The position numbers and the translations under genes were made by a program. Of a stretch of DNA of 11,311 bases, positions 7,407 to 11,311 are shown one piece after another. The DNA comes from JBAZYK01 sp964582265 (lineage in GTDB: Bacteria; Patescibacteriota; Gracilibacteria; UBA1369), in NCBI GenBank assembly GCA_964582265.1, contig CAZOQT010000038.1, positions 1-11,311 on the forward strand. Direction: 5' to 3'. The notes below the pieces were generated by a model. The model saw only the letters and a program-made list of their open reading frames with translations. It did not search any database and was not told the origin of the DNA. Within the stretch, counting starts at the first letter, position 1. The number at the start of each line of letters is the position of its first letter.

Positions 7407-8459
7407 TTATTGCGGCACACCTGAACCAGTTGATTGTGTAACCTGGCCATTGCCGCCAGAGTCAAAATTCCCGGCAATAATCGTGCTGACAATGCCAAAA
7501 GCACCATACATGATGATTATTCCGGCTAAAGCTGTAACAATCATCTTCTTGGCTTTCCCTTGTGTTTCTTCGTTTCCTGCTGATGAAATATACATAATTC
7601 CACCCGCTACTAAAACTAGAACGGCAATCGGACTCACTACGCTTACGATGATATTGGTAAAACCAGCCAATTCTTTAATCCCCTGTGCTGCATTAATGGC
7701 TGGAGTTGCACCACCAACGCTTGGATAACGGGTTTTATCTAGCTTGTAGAAAACATTGTTGATGATTGGGTCGGAAATAATAATTAAAATAAGCCCCAAA
7801 GCACTGTAAAAGAGATTCTTTTTATCCAAAGCAATTTTGTCTTCCTGGCTGCCCATGGCAATCATGCGAAGTCCGTTACGGACGATCATGATAATCGCTA
7901 TAGAGCCAATGAGATACTTAATGAAAGTCACAATAAACTGGGTTCTTTGGTCAAAAAGTGTGACCGAACGAATGATTGCATTGGGATCTTTTAAAAAGCC
8001 GCCACTTGTACAGGCTTGGCCTGCAAAATCCTTTCCACCTTCGCAATATACAGAAAAAATCCTGGCAATATCTCCTGCAAATCCTACAAGAGCAAGCCCA
8101 ATTACTCCGTAAATAATATTCATTCTCTGCTTGGTGTAAACCTCTTCGTTGCCCTGCCCCAAAACCATTCTGATGCCAGCAAAAACAATCAAGGCAACCG
8201 CAACCGTCCCCAGAAGATAGCGAACATTTTGAATTATGCTAAAAGCAAAACTATAAACTTGTTGAGAAGCTGTGCCTTTTGCGGGAGCGGGCAAATTACC
8301 AAAAGCTTCTGCCCCTGGCAGTGGCAAAGTCTGTACCTGCTGGGTGCTTTTTGCGTCTTCCGCATGCGCAATATTGACTGCTGCAATTGGGTGCAAAATG
8401 CTTAAAATCGCCGTGGTTAACAGGCCATAAAGTACGAATTGTTTGAGTGCTTTAAACAT
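7407..8459 (-). CDS. Triple VirB2/T4SS-pilin-like hairpin membrane protein (first copy)
   Basis: 350 residues, first gene of the minus-strand cluster. The ATG at 8457-8459 is preceded by AAGAAG, one of the few purine-rich ribosome-site candidates here, and about 15 bases downstream of the predicted transcription start. A signal peptide (about 1-33, ending NIAHA before E34) leads into a Pro/Ala/Gln-rich linker. Three two-helix hairpins follow at about 79-136, 175-238 and 268-330, with loops GQGNEEVYTKQR, GSQEDKIALDKK and AGNEETQGKAKK. Hairpins 1 and 2 have Arg97/Arg198 in the first helix and Asp130/Asp230 in the second; hairpin 3 has Met289 and Phe321 instead. C139 and C150, in the outside linker after hairpin 1, could form a disulfide. 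The tail is Gly/Ser-rich. Hairpin-by-hairpin likeness to the next gene indicates duplication of a three-hairpin ancestor. A role as pilin-like subunits or membrane scaffold is inferred from family resemblance only. Confidence 0.9.
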   Translation of the reverse strand: MFKALKQFVLYGLLTTAILSILHPIAAVNIAHAEDAKSTQQVQTLPLPGAEAFGNLPAPAKGTASQQVYSFAFSIIQNVRYLLGTVAVALIVFAGIRMVLGQGNEEVYTKQRMNIIYGVIGLALVGFAGDIARIFSVYCEGGKDFAGQACTSGGFLKDPNAIIRSVTLFDQRTQFIVTFIKYLIGSIAIIMIVRNGLRMIAMGSQEDKIALDKKNLFYSALGLILIIISDPIINNVFYKLDKTRYPSVGGATPAINAAQGIKELAGFTNIIVSVVSPIAVLVLVAGGIMYISSAGNEETQGKAKKMIVTALAGIIIMYGAFGIVSTIIAGNFDSGGNGQVTQSTGSGVPQ

Positions 8460-8480
8460 ACTTCTTATAAAAATCTATTT

Positions 8481-8509
8481 ATTATACCAGATTTTGGCTT
8501 AATTTAAAA
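8481..8509 (-). promoter_or_regulatory. Extended -10 promoter of the VirB2-like/PKD cluster
   Basis: On the minus strand TGG-TATAAT (8489 down to 8481) is a perfect -10 hexamer with the extended TGn motif. At 17-bp spacing the -35 position (8509-8504) reads TTTTAA, a weak match, as is usual for extended -10 promoters. Predicted start of transcription is near 8474, giving a leader of about 15 bases. Confidence 0.65.
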
Positions 8510-8522
8510 GTGAGAATAGTAT

Positions 8523-8551
8523 TTTTTTGAGGAATTCTGCGCCTCAAAAAA
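8523..8551. promoter_or_regulatory. Perfect inverted repeat between the divergent promoters
   Basis: TTTTTTGAGG (8523-8532) and CCTCAAAAAA (8542-8551) are perfect 10-bp arms around a 9-base spacer; arm centres are 19 bp apart, about two helical turns. The repeat lies just upstream of both predicted -35 regions. Its right A-tract sits about 41-46 bases before the predicted plus-strand start, where a proximal UP element would bind RNA polymerase. On both strands the T-run precedes the stem and the A-run follows it, the reverse of an intrinsic terminator. Neither predicted transcript includes it. An operator or UP-type element is inferred. Confidence 0.5.
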
Positions 8552-8556
8552 TCCGC

Positions 8557-8585
8557 TTGAAAATAGGGGCTAATGTTTGTATACT
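8557..8585 (+). promoter_or_regulatory. Promoter of the secE-nusG-rplK-rplA operon
   Basis: TTGAAA (8557-8562), a 17-bp spacer and TATACT (8580-8585) each differ from the sigma-70 consensus by one base at ideal spacing. An A-tract lies just upstream. Predicted transcription start is near 8592, leaving a leader of about 82 bases before secE, in which I see no recognisable riboswitch. Confidence 0.65.
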
Positions 8586-8673
8586 TGCAAATGGGTTCGG
8601 GCCGAGCTTTTTAAAGATGAAAGCAAATAAAAAAGTTCTAAACCTGCCCTTTAATTTCTTTTCGCTTATAATA

Positions 8674-8991
8674 ATGAAACGCTTTATTGAAGCCGTAAAA
8701 AACTATTTTCAAGATAGCTATCAGGAGCTTAAAAAAGTAACCTGGCCTACCAGAAATCAATCAATAAGATTGACGTTAATTGTTTTAGGGTTTTGTATGG
8801 TTGCGGCTGTTATTATGGGTGCATTAGATTTGGCTTTCAATCGTGGTTATTTGTCAATCGTGAATTATGCGGCTAAGGTTGTTCCACCTAAAGCTGTGGA
8901 AACTCAAACTACTCCACTAAGTTCAGAAGCTCCGGTAGTAAATTTAAATCCTGACTCAATCAAGGTAGAAACAACTCCTGCAAAAAACTAA
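8674..8991 (+). CDS. secE: Preprotein translocase subunit SecE
   Basis: 105 residues. SecE clamps SecY in the SecYEG translocon, the channel for export and membrane insertion. The hallmark ELKKVTWPTR (18-27) is the amphipathic helix and hinge before the single membrane segment (about 33-55). The family normally starts some 15-20 residues before this motif, which fits ATG at 8674; an in-frame ATG at 8617 would add 19 residues (FNFFSLII-like) not typical of SecE and is disfavoured. No Shine-Dalgarno is visible. Residues from about 60 to 105 are a Pro/Thr/Val-rich tail on the outer side; single-span SecE usually ends soon after its membrane helix, so this extension is unusual. First gene of the operon, 21 bp before nusG, as in most bacteria. 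Confidence 0.93.
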   Translation: MKRFIEAVKNYFQDSYQELKKVTWPTRNQSIRLTLIVLGFCMVAAVIMGALDLAFNRGYLSIVNYAAKVVPPKAVETQTTPLSSEAPVVNLNPDSIKVETTPAKN

Positions 8992-9012
8992 TCCTTAATT
9001 TTTTCTTTAATT

Positions 9013-9558
9013 ATGGCAAAGCAAGCCAAAGGTACAGGTCGCCACTGGTATGTGGTTCACACCTATTCTGGATATGAAGATGCCGTTCGTGAAGCGCTGC
9101 TTCAACGTATAGAATCCTTGAATATGCAGGATTTGATTTTTGATGTTGTTGTGCCTAAGGAAACTCAAATCGTTATCAAAAAGGGCGAGCCAAAAACAGA
9201 GAAGAAGCGTATTTTCCCGGGTTATGTGCTTGTAGATATGACCGTAACTGATGATTCCTGGTACGTAGTGCGCAATACTCCTAATGTAACCGGTTTCGTT
9301 GGCTCTGGTACTACTCCAGTTCCTGTTTCTGAAGAAGAATTTAAGCTAATCAAGAGACATATGGGTGAAAGCGAACCAAGATTCAAGATTGATTTTGCGG
9401 TTGGCGACCACGTTATGATTTTGGATGGACCTTTTGTCAACTATGACGGTGTTGTCAACAAAGTTGATGAAGAAAAAGGTAAAATCAAGGTTCTTATTAG
9501 TATTTTTGGACGTGAAACGCCTGTTGAACTTGATTTCACACAGGTCAAGAAAAAATAA
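9013..9558 (+). CDS. nusG: Transcription termination/antitermination factor NusG
   Basis: 181 residues, the usual bacterial length. NusG binds RNA polymerase across the cleft, suppresses or modulates pausing and, through its KOW domain, contacts Rho or ribosomal protein S10. The NGN domain spans about 10-115: WYVVHTYSGYE (12-22), FPGYVLVDM (68-76) and VRNTPNVTGFVG (86-97). The KOW domain follows a short linker: VGDHVMILDGPFVNYDGVV (about 126-144) and the family ending SIFGRETPVELDF (163-175). All hallmark segments are present without insertion. The leader is T-rich with no Shine-Dalgarno. Its stop lies two bases before the next ATG, suggesting coupled translation with the downstream unknown gene. 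Confidence 0.97.
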   Translation: MAKQAKGTGRHWYVVHTYSGYEDAVREALLQRIESLNMQDLIFDVVVPKETQIVIKKGEPKTEKKRIFPGYVLVDMTVTDDSWYVVRNTPNVTGFVGSGTTPVPVSEEEFKLIKRHMGESEPRFKIDFAVGDHVMILDGPFVNYDGVVNKVDEEKGKIKVLISIFGRETPVELDFTQVKKK

Positions 9559-9560
9559 TC

Positions 9561-10211
9561 ATGAGCAAATCCAACTTATTCACGCTTTTTTTGGCTGGAG
9601 TATTGGTGGTTATTGGATCTGAACTCCTGGTTGATGAGTATCTAAAAACCCCAACTCCTAAGAATTTAAAGGCGGAAGTTTTGGAAGTTGAAAAAAACAC
9701 TGATGAAATGATCGAAAAAAAATCCGAAGAGACCCAGGAATCAGACCAATATGTGACTCAGGCAAATATTGAAAAAAGTGAGGAGTCCCCAAAAATCACT
9801 TTTGAGCTAGTTACAAAATCTGGTTTTTCGCAAGCCACACTGCAAAGAACACTGTTTGATGGCTGGCTTTTTGATTCGATCGATTTGCAGGGTGCACTTT
9901 CATCGCAAGTCCTTGCCCAGAACTTATTGAAAAACAATACAATTAAAGTGGGTACTTTTTACGAAATCAGGACTCAAAGTGATAATGTTTCTAAGGAGAT
10001 TTATGCCTTAATAAAGCAAAAAGCAAGTTCCCAGGCTGGCGCACTTGTTAACGAAACAAACAGCTTTGGAAATGGTTCGTTTTATATTAATTATTTAGAT
10101 AATTCATCACGTGCATTTTTAGTTGTCAAAAAGGGGCAATATGTGTATGCTCTGACTTACGTGAAGGATTACCATCCTTTTGTTTCCAAGCTAATTCAAT
10201 TATTACCTTAA
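9561..10211 (+). CDS. Hypothetical single-pass membrane protein between nusG and rplK
   Basis: 216 residues, not recognised. A short N-terminal hydrophobic segment (about 6-22, LFTLFLAGVLVVIG) looks like an uncleaved signal anchor. Residues about 35-75 are a charged Glu/Lys/Ser/Thr linker. Residues about 80-216 look like a compact alpha/beta domain, including GTFYEIRTQSD, FYINYLDNSSRAFLVVKKGQ and YVYALTYVKDYHPFVSKLI; there are no cysteines and no catalytic motif I can name. The domain would lie outside the membrane. The gene starts 2 bp after nusG and ends 9 bp before rplK, so it is embedded in the operon and probably translationally coupled. Possibly a lineage-specific envelope protein that shares expression with SecE; this is inference. 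Confidence 0.85.
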   Translation: MSKSNLFTLFLAGVLVVIGSELLVDEYLKTPTPKNLKAEVLEVEKNTDEMIEKKSEETQESDQYVTQANIEKSEESPKITFELVTKSGFSQATLQRTLFDGWLFDSIDLQGALSSQVLAQNLLKNNTIKVGTFYEIRTQSDNVSKEIYALIKQKASSQAGALVNETNSFGNGSFYINYLDNSSRAFLVVKKGQYVYALTYVKDYHPFVSKLIQLLP

Positions 10212-10220
10212 AAAATCATT

Positions 10221-10646
10221 ATGGCTAAGAAGCTATTAACAATGGTTAAACTGCAGATTGCTGCGGGAAAAGCCAACCCAGCACCTCCAATCGGTCCTGC
10301 ACTCGGTCAACATGGTGTTAACATTCAGGCTTTCTGTCAGCAGTTCAATGCTGCTACAGCAAAAGCTGGAGACACTATTATTCCAGTGGAAATTTCGATC
10401 TTTGATGATCGTTCTTTCACCTTCATCATGAAGACTCCACCGGCTTCAATTCTTATTTTGAAGGCTTTAAACCTGCCAAAAGGTTCAGGTGAGCCAAATA
10501 AAAACAAGATTGGCAAGCTGACAAAGGCTCAGGTTAGAGAAATTGCTGAAAAGAAAATGCCTGATCTTAATGCAATGGATGTTGAAGCAGCAATGAAGGT
10601 TATTGCTGGAACAGCAAGAAGCATGGGTGTAACAGTCGAAGATTAA
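10221..10646 (+). CDS. rplK: 50S ribosomal protein L11
   Basis: 141 residues, standard length. L11 binds the GTPase-associated centre of 23S rRNA at the base of the L7/L12 stalk and takes part in factor-dependent GTP hydrolysis. The N-terminal domain shows the family signature VKLQIAAGKANPAPPIGPAL (9-28) followed by GQHGVNIQAFCQQFNAAT; the proline-rich PPIGPALG loop is where thiostrepton contacts L11. The C-terminal RNA-binding domain includes KTPPASILILKAL (71-83) and ends GTARSMGVTVED. Nothing is missing. It follows an unknown gene by 9 bp instead of following nusG directly, and precedes a second unknown gene by 27 bp. No L1-type element fits in the space upstream of it. Confidence 0.98.
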   Translation: MAKKLLTMVKLQIAAGKANPAPPIGPALGQHGVNIQAFCQQFNAATAKAGDTIIPVEISIFDDRSFTFIMKTPPASILILKALNLPKGSGEPNKNKIGKLTKAQVREIAEKKMPDLNAMDVEAAMKVIAGTARSMGVTVED

Positions 10647-10673
10647 TCAATTATAAATTTTAATCAATTAACT

Positions 10674-11093
10674 ATGGAAACGACTGCTGAAAAAGGTAAG
10701 TTATTCCTACGTAATGTATATTTATATTTGGTTGCTATAATTGCCTTGATTACTGGTGTAATAGGAGCAGTAGGCTTGATAGATAATGTGCTTAAAAACT
10801 ATGTTTTCCAGGTTAATGAGTTTTACTATACAGAACCATATCCAGCAAATAAAGGCTATGGCTGTGAGGCCCAATATGCTGATCCGACTGACAGCAAGAA
10901 AATGATTACTCCAACAAAAGAAGAAGTGGAAAAATGTAAGCAAGTTCAAAAAGAACAACAAGAACAACAACGTAAAAACAATATTGGTCGCGAATTTTCA
11001 ATCTCAATCGCGCAACTTATGATTGGTATTCCGCTATGGCTTTTTCATTGGAGTATCATTCAAAAAGAAAACAAGCGCAAAGAAGAAAATTAA
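10674..11093 (+). CDS. Hypothetical two-pass membrane protein between rplK and rplA
   Basis: 139 residues. Two membrane segments, about 14-38 (YLYLVAIIALITGVIGAVGL) and 108-127, flank a polar loop of about 70 residues with a Gln/Glu/Lys-rich stretch (82-102). The basic tail KENKRKEEN implies both termini in the cytoplasm and the loop outside. C64 and C87 in the loop could form a disulfide. The plan (YLYLV first helix, IGIPLWLFHW second helix) reminds me of DUF5671-type membrane proteins, but I hold this loosely. It stands where rplK and rplA are normally adjacent, 27 bp after rplK and 62 bp before rplA, and is presumably co-transcribed. The function is unknown. Confidence 0.82.
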   Translation: METTAEKGKLFLRNVYLYLVAIIALITGVIGAVGLIDNVLKNYVFQVNEFYYTEPYPANKGYGCEAQYADPTDSKKMITPTKEEVEKCKQVQKEQQEQQRKNNIGREFSISIAQLMIGIPLWLFHWSIIQKENKRKEEN

Positions 11094-11109
11094 ACTTATA
11101 TATTCAATA

Positions 11110-11139
11110 GTGGGAGGCCTCGAAAGCCGTTATCACCAC
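11110..11139 (+). promoter_or_regulatory. Ribosomal protein L1 binding site in the mRNA (23S rRNA mimic)
   Basis: The RNA reads GUGGGAGGC, a loop CUCGAAA, then GCCGUUAUCACCAC. GUGG (11110-11113) pairs with CCAC (11136-11139); GGC (11116-11118) pairs with GCC (11126-11128); between them is an asymmetric internal loop, GA on one side and seven bases on the other. GUGGGAGGC and the closing ACCAC match, from memory, the L1 stalk of E. coli 23S rRNA. L1 is known to repress its operon by binding such mimics. It ends 16 bases before the rplA start. Confidence 0.78.
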
Positions 11140-11155
11140 GCAACATACATTCACT

Positions 11156-11311
11156 ATGGCTAAACATGGTAAAAAGTATCGAAAAGCTTTAGAGCTAGTA
11201 GATACAAACGCAGCTTATGATCTTACTGAAGCTGTTGGTCTTTTAAAGAAGACTGCTACAACCAAATTTGATGCAAGTTTGGAAGTTCATCTAAGACTTG
11301 GCGTTGATCCA
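11156..11311 (+). CDS. rplA: 50S ribosomal protein L1 (partial, C-terminus missing)
   Basis: Only the first 52 codons are in the window; the family is usually about 230 residues. L1 forms the mobile L1 stalk of the large subunit, which guides deacylated tRNA out of the E site, and also binds its own mRNA as a repressor. The N-terminus MAKHGKKYRKALELVD, then TEAVGLLKKTATTKFDASLE and VHLRLGVDP, is typical L1. The start is ATG at 11156-11158; no Shine-Dalgarno is visible (leader ACATACATTCACT), but the L1-binding RNA element ends just upstream, so binding could block initiation directly. It is the last visible gene of the operon; rplJ-rplL would be expected next. Confidence 0.96.
   Translation, partial: MAKHGKKYRKALELVDTNAAYDLTEAVGLLKKTATTKFDASLEVHLRLGVDP

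Noticed and set aside
7370..7507. Longer start for the second triple-hairpin gene, overlapping the previous gene
   Set aside because: It would overlap the preceding gene by about 100 bases and put 46 extra residues before a good signal peptide.
8523..8551. Intrinsic terminator
   Set aside because: The T-run precedes and the A-run follows the stem on both strands, and neither neighbouring gene ends here.
8667..8672. Perfect TATAAT one base before the secE ATG
   Set aside because: Transcription would start near 8679, inside the gene, with no later in-frame start that keeps the conserved N-terminus, and there is no -35. The TTGAAA/TATACT pair upstream is a better promoter.
8527..8673. N-terminal extension of SecE (ATG at 8527 or 8617)
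   Set aside because: The 8527 start lies inside the inverted repeat and before the promoter. The added residues do not resemble SecE, and 8674 gives the normal distance to the KKVTWP motif.
1..11311. tRNA, rRNA, CRISPR array, insertion sequence or attachment site
   Set aside because: I saw no cloverleaf, evenly spaced repeats, transposase or flanking inverted repeats. The usual tRNA-Trp near secE is absent from the window.

Overview
The window looks like an AT-rich bacterial chromosome segment, most likely from the Candidate Phyla Radiation (Patescibacteria). The basis is indirect: proteins built from repeated VirB2/TrbC-type membrane hairpins, very large PKD-repeat surface proteins, A/T-rich leaders with almost no Shine-Dalgarno sequences, and TAA at all eight stop codons in the window. 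The standard genetic code reads all genes without interruption. A phylum-level call cannot be made from the sequence alone.

The left 8.46 kb is a four-gene cluster on the minus strand, transcribed leftward from an extended -10 promoter near 8481-8489, with 33-37 bp gaps. In order of transcription: (A) 7407-8459, a secreted or membrane protein with three tandem VirB2/T4SS-pilin-like hairpins; (B) 6347-7369, a paralogue with the same three-hairpin plan; (C) 1598-6313, a 1571-residue protein with a signal peptide, one VirB2-like hairpin, a helical region, about ten PKD/Ig-like domains and a C-terminal membrane anchor; (D) 1-1564 (cut by the window edge), with a Gln/Pro-rich cytoplasmic tail, three membrane segments including a degenerate hairpin of the same type, then PKD domains. 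Predicted topologies agree: short charged loops inside, PKD domains outside. The cluster looks like an envelope-embedded array of pilin-like hairpins joined to long extracellular stalks. Its function is unknown; attachment, cell contact or a pilus/secretion-like role are guesses.

The 214 bp divergent region (8460-8673) holds a promoter for each side and, between them, a perfect 10-bp inverted repeat with T/A tracts, which may be an operator or UP-type element.

The right 2.6 kb, on the plus strand, is the conserved secE-nusG-rplK-rplA operon of protein export, transcription elongation and the ribosome. It is interrupted by two unrecognised small membrane-protein genes: one between nusG and rplK, one between rplK and rplA. 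Just before rplA an RNA element copies the L1-binding site of 23S rRNA, a likely site of L1 autoregulation. rplA runs off the right edge.
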